Source: Cyanobacteriota bacterium
GTDB taxonomy: Bacteria > Cyanobacteriota > Cyanobacteriia > Phormidesmidales > Phormidesmidaceae
NCBI GenBank assembly: GCA_027619675.1
Contig: JAQCHG010000016.1
Location: forward strand, 1-11,238
Length of the DNA: 11,238 nt
Direction: 5' to 3'
The notes below the pieces were generated by a model. The model made no database searches, was not told the DNA's origin, and saw nothing but the letters and a program-made list of their open reading frames with translations. Of this stretch, positions 1 to 6,302 are shown piece by piece; the first letter of the stretch is position 1; each line of letters begins with the position of its first letter. The translations under genes were made by a program, and so were the position numbers.

Positions 1-957
1 GGCGGCTTTGCCAGACTTTTTAAAGTCTAGAGGACGATTTGTGAACTGCGGCAAGATTTCCTGGGCAAAGGCTTCCGCCGCCTTAGAACGGTAGCGATTG
101 GGGTTAAAAATCACCGATAGCGTGCGATTCACCACCACCGAATCAATGCGCGCCCGGTGCAACATCCCCATTTGCAGTTCCTTTTCAATGGCGGAAATAG
201 AAACAAAAGACACCCCTAACCCCGCCTGCACCGCATTCTTAATCGCCTCAATGGAGTTGAGCTCCATTTCAACCCGGAGGCGGCGGGTCTCAATGCCCCA
301 GCGGGTCAACACTTGGTCAATCACCTTCCGAATGGTGGATTGGGAATCGAGGGCGATGAACTTAAGCTTATAGAGGTCATCCCGTTGGATCGGGTCAGCA
401 CTGGCCAGGGTGTGGAACACTGGCAAAATCAGGGCCAGTTCATCCTCGGCGTAGGGAATGATTTCGAGGGAATCCTGGAGTTCCGGCGGCACTTCCCCGC
501 CAATGATGGCCAAATCCACCTGACCGTTAGCCACACTCCAAGAGGTGCGCCGCGTGGAATGGACATGGATTTGCACCGCCACATCCGGGTAGGCTTGGCG
601 GAATTTGCCGATCATGCGGGGCAGCAGGTAGGTGCCGGTGGTTTGGCTCGCCCCCACAATCAAGGTCCCCCCCTGCAAACTCTGGAGGTCTTCGATCGCC
701 CGACAGGTTTCTTGGCACAAACTGAGGATGCGATCGCCGTATTCCAGCAGCAGATGGCCCGCCTCCGTCAGTTGCGCCCGTCGCCCGCCGCGATCAAACA
801 AAGGCACATCCAGTTGGCGCTCCAAGTTTTGCACTTGCAAGCTGACCGCTGGCTGGGACACATAGAGGCTATCGGCAGCCCGCTTAAAGCTTCCCTCAGT
901 GGCGATCGCCTTTAAGATACGCAACTGATCCAGGGTAAAGGGCAGATCGGAAGACAT
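1..957 (-). CDS. rbcR: LysR-family transcriptional regulator RbcR (C-terminus cut by window edge)
   Basis: Reading leftward from ATG at 957-955, the frame stays open for 319 codons to the window edge. LysR regulators of the cyanobacterial/plastid RbcR type are about 320-335 residues, so only the last few codons are missing. The N-terminus is a classic LysR winged helix-turn-helix: [20 protein letters not shown], then recognition helix [14 protein letters not shown] (residues 33-46) and [15 protein letters not shown]. Residues from about 92 onward form the periplasmic-binding-like effector domain ([20 protein letters not shown], later [16 protein letters not shown] and [18 protein letters not shown]). 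The family is known to control rubisco and other carbon-fixation genes in response to carbon/redox metabolites. No rubisco genes lie in this window, so it would act in trans. It is divergent from the gene at 1395, and LysR proteins often bind such a shared upstream region. The ribosome-binding site is weak. The product assignment is firm because sequence conservation within this subfamily is very high; the regulon is inferred. Confidence 0.93.
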   Translation of the reverse strand, partial: MSSDLPFTLDQLRILKAIATEGSFKRAADSLYVSQPAVSLQVQNLERQLDVPLFDRGGRRAQLTEAGHLLLEYGDRILSLCQETCRAIEDLQSLQGGTLIVGASQTTGTYLLPRMIGKFRQAYPDVAVQIHVHSTRRTSWSVANGQVDLAIIGGEVPPELQDSLEIIPYAEDELALILPVFHTLASADPIQRDDLYKLKFIALDSQSTIRKVIDQVLTRWGIETRRLRVEMELNSIEAIKNAVQAGLGVSFVSISAIEKELQMGMLHRARIDSVVVNRTLSVIFNPNRYRSKAAEAFAQEILPQFTNRPLDFKKSGKAA

Positions 958-1394
958 AATGCGCTATCCGGAAAACGGTAAAAGCAAACAATCGATGCAG
1001 CCATACCATGACCACAGCCTGCAATGGATGGTTACCCCTCGGGGCCAACGAGCGCCCATTCAGAAGAATATAGGCCCCGACGGGCACCCTGATGGATGGT
1101 CGGATTCTGAAACGTTGTGCTGGGTGTCCTATTGCCAGGCCACGTCAACGCCCGTCAACGCCCTAAGAATACAGCGGCCATTGCTCCCAGCCATCCGCAG
1201 CGTGTATCTACCGGGACATTTGGGAATCATCGGGATCATCTGCAATCCCTAGATTACTCGCTTGGCGGGACTCCCTCACCAAAATTGCAGCGAAACCTAA
1301 CGCATCGATGCCCCTGCACGCCTTAGATCCCCAACCCAGGGCACCCAGTCCCCCTTCCCTTACCGTGTTACTCAGCCCCCCCTCTTCAGCACCT
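958..1394. other. Divergent intergenic region between rbcR and the roadblock-like gene
   Basis: This stretch of about 437 bp should hold the promoters of both divergent genes. I see no convincing -35/-10 pair and no clear LysR T-N11-A box on either strand. A perfect 10-bp tandem repeat, cgtcaacgcc twice, lies at 1143-1162. Short reading frames cross the region on both strands but have no recognisable protein character. The plus-strand frame could start at ATG 1308 instead of 1395, but the extra 29 residues are proline/serine-rich and look like translated non-coding DNA. Confidence 0.6.
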
Positions 1395-2222
1395 ATGCAG
1401 CGGCAGGTTATCCAATCATTCCTCAACCTCCCAGGCATCATGGGCCTGGTGTTGATGGATGGTCGTTCTCGCCCCTACTTCTGCGGTATCGAGCGGGGGC
1501 TGAACTATCAACAGCGGGAGGCGCTGATCCAGGGCATTCAACAGGTGGTGAACACCACCCCAGCCGACTTTGAGTCCTTTACCTTTCACTTCAGCCACCA
1601 TGTGGCCCACATTTACAAATTTGTCGGGGGCGTGATTCTCATGGTGCTGACGGTGCCAGAGTTGGTCACCGAAAAATATCATCAGCACATTGAGGCCCTG
1701 CGCCAGACCTGTGAGGTGGATGCCCACACCCTAGTCATGACCTTTCGGATGTTGGCCGGAGGCATGACCCTCGGTGGGCCAGCCTCTTGGCAGGCAACCC
1801 CTGAACCGGGTGAACCGGACATCGCCTTACCCCACCTGCCTCCAGACGCCAGCCCCCCCTCGGCCAGCACGGCCCCGCCTTGGCAAGATGTCCTAGAGGC
1901 GTTGAATAGCCTGAGTGATGGCACTACCCCTTACTTGGGCAAAATTGTAGTGGCGAACACGTGGCGGTCAACCCAGCGAGACGTGCCCCAATTAACCACG
2001 TTAACGGTGGACCGAGGCGGACATTTCACCCTGGCAGAGGATGGGGAGATCGCCCCCGATACCCCCCTTTCTCCCCAAGACCAAGCCGCCCTTCAGCAGT
2101 GGATCAATGCCTTTATCGATCGCTGTTCGCGCATTATTCGCGACTATCGGGCAACGGTGTTAACCACGGCCCTGAACCCCGACCAGCGCGCCCTGTTACA
2201 ACTTCACCAAGAACCCAACTAG
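1395..2222 (+). CDS. Cyanobacterial conserved protein of unknown function, roadblock/LC7-like N-terminal half
   Basis: The product is 275 residues from ATG 1395. I preferred this start over ATG 1308 because the conserved-looking fold begins right after it (QRQVIQSFLNLPGIMGLVLM), while the upstream 29 residues are low-complexity; neither start has a good ribosome-binding site. Residues 1 to about 110 alternate strands and helices as in roadblock/LC7 or profilin-like small domains: a 'gi.G.vlmDG' strand, a helix (NYQQREALIQGIQQVVN), then hydrophobic strands ending in GGVILMVLTVPE. A Pro/Ala/Ser-rich linker follows at about 140-165. The C-terminal part of about 100 residues has strands (LGKIVVANTWR, LTTLTVD) and an amphipathic helix (ALQQWINAFIDRCSRIIRDY). 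There is no signal peptide or membrane segment, so it is probably cytosolic. It lies 85 bp upstream of the ferredoxin gene on the same strand, so a joint redox or photosystem-assembly role is possible, but I cannot name a function. The roadblock call is by fold impression only. Confidence 0.8.
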   Translation: MQRQVIQSFLNLPGIMGLVLMDGRSRPYFCGIERGLNYQQREALIQGIQQVVNTTPADFESFTFHFSHHVAHIYKFVGGVILMVLTVPELVTEKYHQHIEALRQTCEVDAHTLVMTFRMLAGGMTLGGPASWQATPEPGEPDIALPHLPPDASPPSASTAPPWQDVLEALNSLSDGTTPYLGKIVVANTWRSTQRDVPQLTTLTVDRGGHFTLAEDGEIAPDTPLSPQDQAALQQWINAFIDRCSRIIRDYRATVLTTALNPDQRALLQLHQEPN

Positions 2223-2238
2223 GGAAATCAGGCTTGCG

Positions 2239-2258
2239 CCAGGGGAGCAATCTCCTGG
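2239..2258 (+). promoter_or_regulatory. Intergenic GCAA-tetraloop hairpin
   Basis: Arms ccagggga (2239-2246) and tctcctgg (2251-2258) pair over 8 bp with one G-U, closing a GCAA (GNRA) tetraloop. It sits between the stop at 2222 and the ferredoxin start at 2308. No T-run follows, so it is unlikely to be a strong intrinsic terminator. It could be an mRNA-stabilising or partial-termination element between two co-directional genes. Confidence 0.4.
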
Positions 2259-2307
2259 GCAGCCCTTGTTCGTTGTGAGTGCTTTCCCGCCCCTTGAGGA
2301 CATCGCT

Positions 2308-2802
2308 ATGGCTAAGACGGTCAGACTTGAACCCATCGCCCAAGAGAGCTCGGTGCAAACCAACGGCAACCTGCTGTCGGTCTTGCTCAATAAGGACCTA
2401 GATGTACTCAAGGAATGCGGGGGGCGCGGCATGTGCGCCACCTGCCACATCTACGTCACCGATGGCATGGAGTCCCTGACCCCCATCAACCGACGGGAAC
2501 AACGCACCCTAGAGGTGATCACCTCCTGTCGCACCAACTCGCGGTTAGCCTGTCAGGCCCGCGTCATGGGGGAAGGGGTCGTGGTAGAACTGCCCCCGGG
2601 GATGTACGTCAACTCGCTGCAAGATATTGAGGCGCTGATTGGCCGCCGGGCAGAGCAAAACCTACTGCACCCAATTACTGGGGCCGTCTTGGTGGAAGTC
2701 GGCAAGCTCATTACCCGCTCCATGATGAAGCAGCTAGAGGACACCACCGACAGGTCTAGCTTTAAGGTGGGTGAGTTCTTTAAGCAATCTTCCGAGATTT
2801 GA
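2308..2802 (+). CDS. [2Fe-2S] ferredoxin, adrenodoxin-type cysteine spacing, with C-terminal extension
   Basis: The product is 164 residues. ATG 2308 is chosen because a gagga ribosome-binding site lies at 2296-2300, seven bases upstream; the frame is also open to an earlier ATG at 2266, with no support. Cluster ligands are Cys37, Cys43, Cys46 and Cys82, in the order C-x5-C-x2-C-x35-C (ECGGRGMCATC, then SRLACQARV). This spacing matches adrenodoxin/ISC-type ferredoxins, not the C-x4-C-x2-C loop of photosynthetic plant-type PetF. Cys74 is an additional cysteine. The beta-grasp domain occupies about residues 1-95. Residues about 96-164 form an extension (PPGMYVNSLQDIEALIGRRA onward) rich in helices and ending in FFKQSSEI, longer than typical ferredoxins of about 100-120 residues. 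It should be a soluble one-electron carrier, partner unknown. From memory it resembles the Slr0148-like ferredoxins linked to a photosystem II assembly operon in Synechocystis, but I cannot verify that here. No transfer signs are seen. Confidence 0.9.
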   Translation: MAKTVRLEPIAQESSVQTNGNLLSVLLNKDLDVLKECGGRGMCATCHIYVTDGMESLTPINRREQRTLEVITSCRTNSRLACQARVMGEGVVVELPPGMYVNSLQDIEALIGRRAEQNLLHPITGAVLVEVGKLITRSMMKQLEDTTDRSSFKVGEFFKQSSEI

Positions 2803-2860
2803 ACCACCGACAGTTGATAAGTAGCTGGGACTAATCAAACTGCACAACTGCCGCTGATTT

Positions 2861-2921
2861 CGACTCCGCTCAATCAGCTAGACTCTTTGTCCGGCAAGGA
2901 TTTGAGGGTTGAGCGAAGTCG
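2861..2921. repeat. Inverted repeat resembling a common cyanobacterial dispersed repeat
   Basis: The arm cgactccgctcaa (2861-2873) is matched by ttgagcgaagtcg (2909-2921). These are reverse complements at 12 of 13 positions, separated by 35 bp. Sequences of the type 'ttgagcg(a/t)agtcg' recur between genes in many cyanobacterial genomes, so this is most likely a dispersed intergenic repeat rather than a gene-specific site. Genome copy number cannot be seen from this window. Confidence 0.55.
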
Positions 2922-2957
2922 TATGCCTTTCAGGCAGGCACAGCCAACGCGTCAGCG

Positions 2958-2972
2958 TCTCCCAAAGGGAGA
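2958..2972. repeat. Small palindromic repeat tctccc-aaa-gggaga
   Basis: This is a perfect 6-bp stem with a 3-base loop. The flanking text (gcgtcagcgtctcccaaa) resembles the 'gggagacgctgcgc' type of repeat seen in filamentous cyanobacteria. It is probably a fragment of a dispersed repeat next to the one at 2861-2921. It is too short to be a convincing terminator and has no T-run. Confidence 0.4.
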
Positions 2973-3050
2973 AAACCCGTCTGCAAGATAATTGAGCTTA
3001 CCTACTTACTGCTGGCGTAACATTTGGTCACCTTGCGAACACACCGCACG

Positions 3051-3110
3051 CCCCTAAATCCCGGAGATTGGGGAACTTCCGGTCTTGACTCCTCCAAATT
3101 CGAGGGCTCA
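3051..3110. repeat. Degenerate copy of a C-rich cyanobacterial intergenic repeat
   Basis: The block begins cccctaaatcccggagattg and continues with ggggaacttc, then ctccaaattcgaggg. It has the layout of the familiar 'cccctaaatccccc...ttgggggactt' intergenic repeat of cyanobacteria, with several mismatches in its stems. The family assignment is from memory. The imperfect stems suggest an old, decayed copy. Confidence 0.35.
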
Positions 3111-3285
3111 CTGTGGGAATTAAGATTCTGGCGGCTGGTCGGGATCACCCGCTGGATGGGCAGGGAACCTGGGCAGGTGCGAGGGCAGCTTTGCCAGGGG
3201 GGCTCAGGACTGGAGTCCGCGATCGCCCCTCAGCGTCGAGTCAGGGTAACGGCTGCGATCGCAACCTTGAGAAAAGACAAAGGAT

Positions 3286-3327
3286 TGTTGCGAAATGTTG
3301 CGGGTTCTTTCAGAACTCTGCTAGGTT
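3286..3327 (+). promoter_or_regulatory. Possible psb34 promoter with HLR1-like direct repeat
   Basis: Two copies of tgttgcg (3286-3292 and 3296-3302) lie exactly 10 bp apart. That is the period of the HLR1 site bound by the high-light response regulator RpaB (two GTTACAww half-sites separated by two bases). Each half-site shares only GTT and the following C with the consensus. The second copy overlaps a potential -35 (ttgcgg, 3298-3303), with taggtt at 3322-3327 as a possible -10, 18 bp spacing. This is suggestive only. Confidence 0.25.
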
Positions 3328-3359
3328 AAGAGCAGTATCCCAGACAAGTAGGTATTGCC

Positions 3360-3530
3360 ATGCGCTATACGGTTGAAGAAGGTGGACGTCTCAATAACTT
3401 CGCAGTGGAGCCGAAGATGTATGAGGCTGAGCCTCCCACAGCCAATCAGAAGCGCAATTACCTGGTGATGGGCGTGGCCGCGATCGTTCTGATTGTCGGT
3501 CTGTGTACCGTAGCCTTTGTCGTGTCCTAA
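3360..3530 (+). CDS. psb34: Photosystem II assembly protein Psb34 (Ssl1498 family)
   Basis: The product is 56 residues. The N-terminal stretch carries the family signature GGRLNNFAVEPKMY (residues 8-21), then a short polar linker (EAEPPTANQKRNY) and one membrane-spanning helix from about residue 34 to 55. Total length fits the family. Psb34 is a thylakoid membrane protein related to the high-light-inducible proteins. It is known from cyanobacterial photosystem II assembly intermediates, where it binds CP47 during attachment of the CP43 module. It lacks the chlorophyll-binding ExxN/R helix signature of true HLIPs. The start at 3360 is supported by the conserved 'MRYT.E.GG.LNNFA' beginning; the upstream aagtagg is a modest ribosome-binding site, 8-10 bases away. 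It is a single-gene unit with a large upstream gap and a hairpin downstream. Confidence 0.93.
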   Translation: MRYTVEEGGRLNNFAVEPKMYEAEPPTANQKRNYLVMGVAAIVLIVGLCTVAFVVS

Positions 3531-3647
3531 GACGTAAGGGCATTCAACAGCACTGCGTAAGATTTTGTTGTCCGCCCTAAATCCTTTTCCTCATCTAAGT
3601 TCAGCTTTCTGAACCTAGATTTAAGCTCTTGGTCAGCCTGTCCATGG

Positions 3648-3679
3648 CAAGCCCACCAATTCTGGAATTGGTGGGCTTG
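3648..3679. terminator. Long perfect hairpin between convergent genes, probable bidirectional terminator
   Basis: caagcccaccaatt (3648-3661) pairs perfectly over 14 bp with aattggtgggcttg (3666-3679) around a ctgg loop. It lies 118 bp after the psb34 stop and 56 bp past the end of the minus-strand PEP-CTERM gene, exactly between convergent genes. There is no long T-tract on either side, so termination may be imperfect or factor-assisted; mRNA 3'-end protection is another possible role. The 3531-3734 gap holds nothing else recognisable. Confidence 0.6.
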
Positions 3680-3734
3680 TCCGTATCGTGATTGGGCCGA
3701 TATAGCCATGTACCCTGCTGATGGGTCACCCACC

Positions 3735-4412
3735 CTAGGCTGACTTTTGTTCCTTGCGCTGTACGGCTACGCCCGCAGTGGCTGCTATGGCCAACATGCC
3801 CAAAAGCGTGGCAGGTTCTGGGACCGCCTCAAAGGTAACGCTCTTTAGCGCATAGTCATCGTTCATCTGCGGCACTGTAAACGTAAACTTCGTGCCCACA
3901 GTGGAATTCACGGGTGCGGTGAAGATGAACTCTTCGTGATCAGAGACGCTGCTGCCCATGGGAGGGCCAGGAATATCCCCCGCAAAGGCATGGTTACCAT
4001 CAATGAGCAAGTGGAAGTTGTCGTTACGGTTAACGCGGCTAAACACGGCGGAGATGATTTTGACCTTTCTGTCTAGCTCCAGCAATAGGGCTTCTGGGCC
4101 GAACAACCCATTTGAACCCCTGCCGTCAATTTGATTATGGGGGCCTGAATCTTCGCCATCTGCGCTCCTGACGCCCAAGCCATACTGAGTCCGTCTCAGG
4201 TCCCGAGCCCCGTACTCGTTACTGCCAGTCGCCGTGAGCGTCACATCATCAACCGTAAACATAAAAGAAGGCGCATTGGCATTACTTCCTGTCAGGTCAA
4301 AGGTCAGACTCGCTGCCTGAGCGGGTTGTACGCCCATGGAAGTCATGGCCGAAACCGTCAGTACTGTAGCTGAGCCAACCAGGGTGCCCAATACTTTATC
4401 TATGGTTTGCAT
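3735..4412 (-). CDS. PEP-CTERM sorting domain-containing exported protein
   Basis: The product is 225 residues from ATG 4412, with an AGGA-type site (ttaggacg) just upstream, rather close to the start. An N-terminal signal peptide is clear: a short basic start, a hydrophobic core (VLGTLVGSATVLTVSAM) and an AQA-A cleavage site near residue 33. The C-terminus has the sorting tripartite signal: VPEPATLLG (PEP at 198-200), a hydrophobic helix of about 15 residues (LLGMLAIAATAGVAV) and a basic tail (QRKEQK). Such proteins are exported by Sec and processed by an exosortase. The middle, about 160 residues, is predicted mostly beta-strand, has no cysteine and does not match a domain I can name; residues RVNRNDNFHLLIDG and APVNSTVGTKFTFTVP look like jelly-roll strands. 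No exosortase or polysaccharide genes lie nearby. Function is unknown, probably a surface or matrix component. Confidence 0.9.
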   Translation of the reverse strand: MQTIDKVLGTLVGSATVLTVSAMTSMGVQPAQAASLTFDLTGSNANAPSFMFTVDDVTLTATGSNEYGARDLRRTQYGLGVRSADGEDSGPHNQIDGRGSNGLFGPEALLLELDRKVKIISAVFSRVNRNDNFHLLIDGNHAFAGDIPGPPMGSSVSDHEEFIFTAPVNSTVGTKFTFTVPQMNDDYALKSVTFEAVPEPATLLGMLAIAATAGVAVQRKEQKSA

Positions 4413-5393
4413 CGTCCTAAGTAATTCGAGTTAGCAACAGAACGGACTACGGGAACACCTCAGTACATGGACGGAGAAGATCAGCCATGCAATGTTGTCA
4501 GGTTAACCGTAGCTACCCAGTTTCTTTGTAAAGCCTCAGCAAAGATACGCCCCTTCTGAGGATGGTTTTGTGAAGTCGAGGCAAAGAATCCAGCCTTTTA
4601 TCTGCGTGCAAAAACTGAGATGGCTTGGCATGAATCGATACAACGCCATCAGCTCGTGGCTGTGCCCCTGGAAATCACGGTATCTGGGATGCATTGCCGC
4701 CGCCCCACCCTCCCCTTTACTCGGGCTTTGTAAAGAAATACAAATAGCAGGGAACCTTGATAAAAATCTCCCTCTGAAATCAACACGGAAACTTGATGTA
4801 CAAGGGTATTTGCATGAAGTTTTCGTGAAGCTGCTAGCCGGATTTAAGGGCTCCATAGCTGTTCCTCTATGCTCGTGATTAACATTGAGTGCTTACTCAA
4901 TCCTTTAGGACTTGCACAGCGGGTTCCCGAGCCCCTGGCTTTCCCTTGGGGCAAAGGTCTTAAGTTTTGCTCCTTGGCGTAGCCGCATAGGTCCCGCCAT
5001 TGATGGTTGAGCGCCTAAGTAGCTGGCGATGGGTCAGGATCACGGCGGATGGGTTACAAGCCTGAGCAACTGTCTGGCAAAGCGCTGACAAGTCGGTGTG
5101 GCTTGTTGATGGAGGGAGTTGCTGGGGGGGAGGATGTTTCCTAATTCACTCAGCAGGTTGGCCTTTTAAAGGCACTAGAACCTGGTTGATGGGATGCCAT
5201 TAAGTCATGGGCGATCGCCAGTGGAAGGTAGACTGCGAGTGATTACTGAAGAAATATGGGGCCAAGCTTTTTGGCTCGACCCATTCAAGTATTATTCTTA
5301 ATAAATTAATTATAAATTAGCATCTCTTTAAACCTAAAGCTTAATCACTAATAGACCTCTAGAAGCCAGAGGATTCTGGCGGATTAACAGGAC
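4413..5393. other. Gene-poor region, left part
   Basis: This is almost 1 kb with no gene I can support. Overlapping frames of 102 (plus, 4570-4878) and 106 (minus, 4536-4856) codons run against each other; neither has a ribosome-binding site or recognisable family features. One HIP1 site lies at 5211-5218. The base composition shifts sharply: 5281-5340 has only 13 G/C in 60. A small perfect hairpin, gccaga-ggat-tctggc, sits at 5365-5380. The promoter of the PEP-CTERM gene must lie just right of 4412, but I see no clear -35/-10 pair. The region may be decayed mobile or accessory DNA. Confidence 0.55.
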
Positions 5394-5729
5394 TCAGCTC
5401 CAGCAATTTCCATACTTCCAAATAACTGTAAACTTTCTTGATGTGATCATTGACAACCCTGGATCAAGATCGCGAATAATAATATACATAAGTAAAAACC
5501 CTGAGTAGGCGGTGTAGAGCACTGAAAACACTGAACTGAGCACTCGATCTAGCTCAGTTTGCACTAGGGCATACGCAATACCACGCAGGTAATATTTAAG
5601 GTTTGTGTGAAGCTCCGGTTGCATGACACCAACTGATAGGTCTTGCGGAATGTCCTTGATTGCAACAAAGAAGGGAGGTGTCGTGGCTTCCTGGAGGTGG
5701 ATATAGGCGCAACTTGCCCCTATGTCCAC
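5394..5729 (-). CDS. Doubtful small ORF, possible single-pass membrane protein
   Basis: A frame of 111 codons starts at GTG 5729, with no convincing ribosome-binding site; a shorter version could start at the internal Met36. It contains one hydrophobic stretch, about residues 63-85 (VLSSVFSVLYTAYSG then FLLMYIII), that could span a membrane. I recognise no family. The codon use is unlike the strongly GC-biased neighbours, and the ORF sits in the gene-poor AT-richer block. It could be a chance frame, a decayed gene or a recently acquired orphan gene. The main reason to list it is its size and the fact that nothing else explains this stretch. Confidence 0.2.
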   Translation of the reverse strand: MDIGASCAYIHLQEATTPPFFVAIKDIPQDLSVGVMQPELHTNLKYYLRGIAYALVQTELDRVLSSVFSVLYTAYSGFLLMYIIIRDLDPGLSMITSRKFTVIWKYGNCWS

Positions 5730-5794
5730 TCCACACTATGTAGCCTATAAGTCTTGTATTTCATTGGTTTGAGCGATCCAATCGACATGGGTCG

Positions 5795-5880
5795 AGGCGT
5801 GCGATGCCTAGGCTGTAGACCCTAAGGAAGAGAGATAGTCCTCCCATCGCAATCCTGAAGATGAAGGGTTGACCGCAACC
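5795..5880. repeat. Nested inverted repeats, possible structured RNA or repeat remnant
   Basis: tgcgatg (5800-5806) pairs with catcgca (5845-5851), enclosing an inner stem agga (5825-5828) / tcct (5839-5842). A separate perfect hairpin, ggttg-accg-caacc, follows at 5867-5880. An alternative stem aggc (5795-5798) / gcct (5806-5809) competes with the first. I cannot match it to a known RNA family. Confidence 0.3.
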
Positions 5881-6109
5881 TGGGAGCAATGCGAAGCCTC
5901 CGTATAAATACGACTATGTAGAAAATATAAATGACAATTGCGAAACCAAAGAGTCCTGGTATTATCACGGTTGTCTGATTGAGTATTTTGTTCCCTTAGG
6001 TTTCGAGACTAAATATTTTGGGGGGGCTTGAATTCGCTGAGCAGTGTTTAGTTGGTGACTAGGTGCTGGGGCTCAGTCGATTTTGATCCAAATGTTTCCG
6101 GCGTAGACA

Positions 6110-6135
6110 GATGGTTTTAGGCCATCGGTCTGGCC
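6110..6135 (+). promoter_or_regulatory. Two mutually exclusive stems in the peroxidase upstream region
   Basis: gatgg (6110-6114) can pair with ccatc (6122-6126), or ggcca (6120-6124) can pair with tggcc (6131-6135). The two stems share bases 6122-6124 and cannot form together, an arrangement also seen in attenuators. The stems are short, so chance is a serious alternative. Confidence 0.2.
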
Positions 6136-6286
6136 TTGCCTTCGACGAGTTTAGAACGCTTTTTCTGAAACGTTAATCGTGCGCCCAGGGCTGGGAGTCG
6201 GGGCGTTTTGGTTGGTGTTTTCAGGCTGGTAAATGAGGTGTCTGTAGGATGCAATCTCCTACGGACAGGTTTCTGCTGGAAGGTTT

Positions 6287-6302
6287 TGAGGTGATGACCT
6301 CA
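6287..6302 (+). promoter_or_regulatory. Hairpin just upstream of the peroxidase start
   Basis: tgaggt (6287-6292) pairs perfectly with acctca (6297-6302) around gatg, 55 bases before the start codon. A weaker outer stem, ggaag with ctttcc, may extend it. It would lie in the 5' leader if transcription starts upstream. No T-run follows, so it is not an obvious terminator. Confidence 0.3.

Larger units (their letters stand above)
2803..3359. other. Repeat-bearing intergenic region upstream of psb34
   Basis: This 557 bp has no credible gene. The reading frames at 3024-3329 and 3113-3376 have no protein-family character, and they overlap repeats and two HIP1 sites (3219-3226, 3255-3262). Its left part carries repeat-like inverted elements (2861-2972, 3051-3110). 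Its right end holds the presumed psb34 promoter. Confidence 0.65.

Noticed and set aside
313..915. Plus-strand 200-codon frame and other frames inside the first kilobase
   Set aside because: It is antisense to the highly conserved rbcR reading frame and has no protein-family character.
1308..1394. Upstream in-frame extension of the roadblock-like gene (29 more residues)
   Set aside because: The extension is Pro/Ser-rich without conserved features and has no ribosome-binding site, so ATG 1395 is preferred.
2266..2307. Upstream in-frame start for the ferredoxin
   Set aside because: A clear gagga site stands seven bases before ATG 2308, and the typical ferredoxin N-terminus (MAKTVRLEP) starts there.
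3113..3376. Frame of 87 codons running into the psb34 start
   Set aside because: It overlaps psb34 in a different frame, includes HIP1 sites and has no family features; psb34 itself is certain.
4536..4878. Opposing frames of 106 and 102 codons
   Set aside because: They mirror each other on opposite strands, lack ribosome-binding sites and show no recognisable motif, so neither is supported as a gene.
4901..4920. Text 'tttaggacttgcaca', similar to terminal repeats of some cyanobacterial insertion sequences (taggacttacgca)
   Set aside because: No matching inverted end, target duplication or transposase remnant was found nearby; the similarity is too short.
5799..5900. Possible group II intron 5' end (gtgcgatgcc)
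   Set aside because: No domain V/VI hairpin and no reverse transcriptase frame follow, so an intron is not supported.
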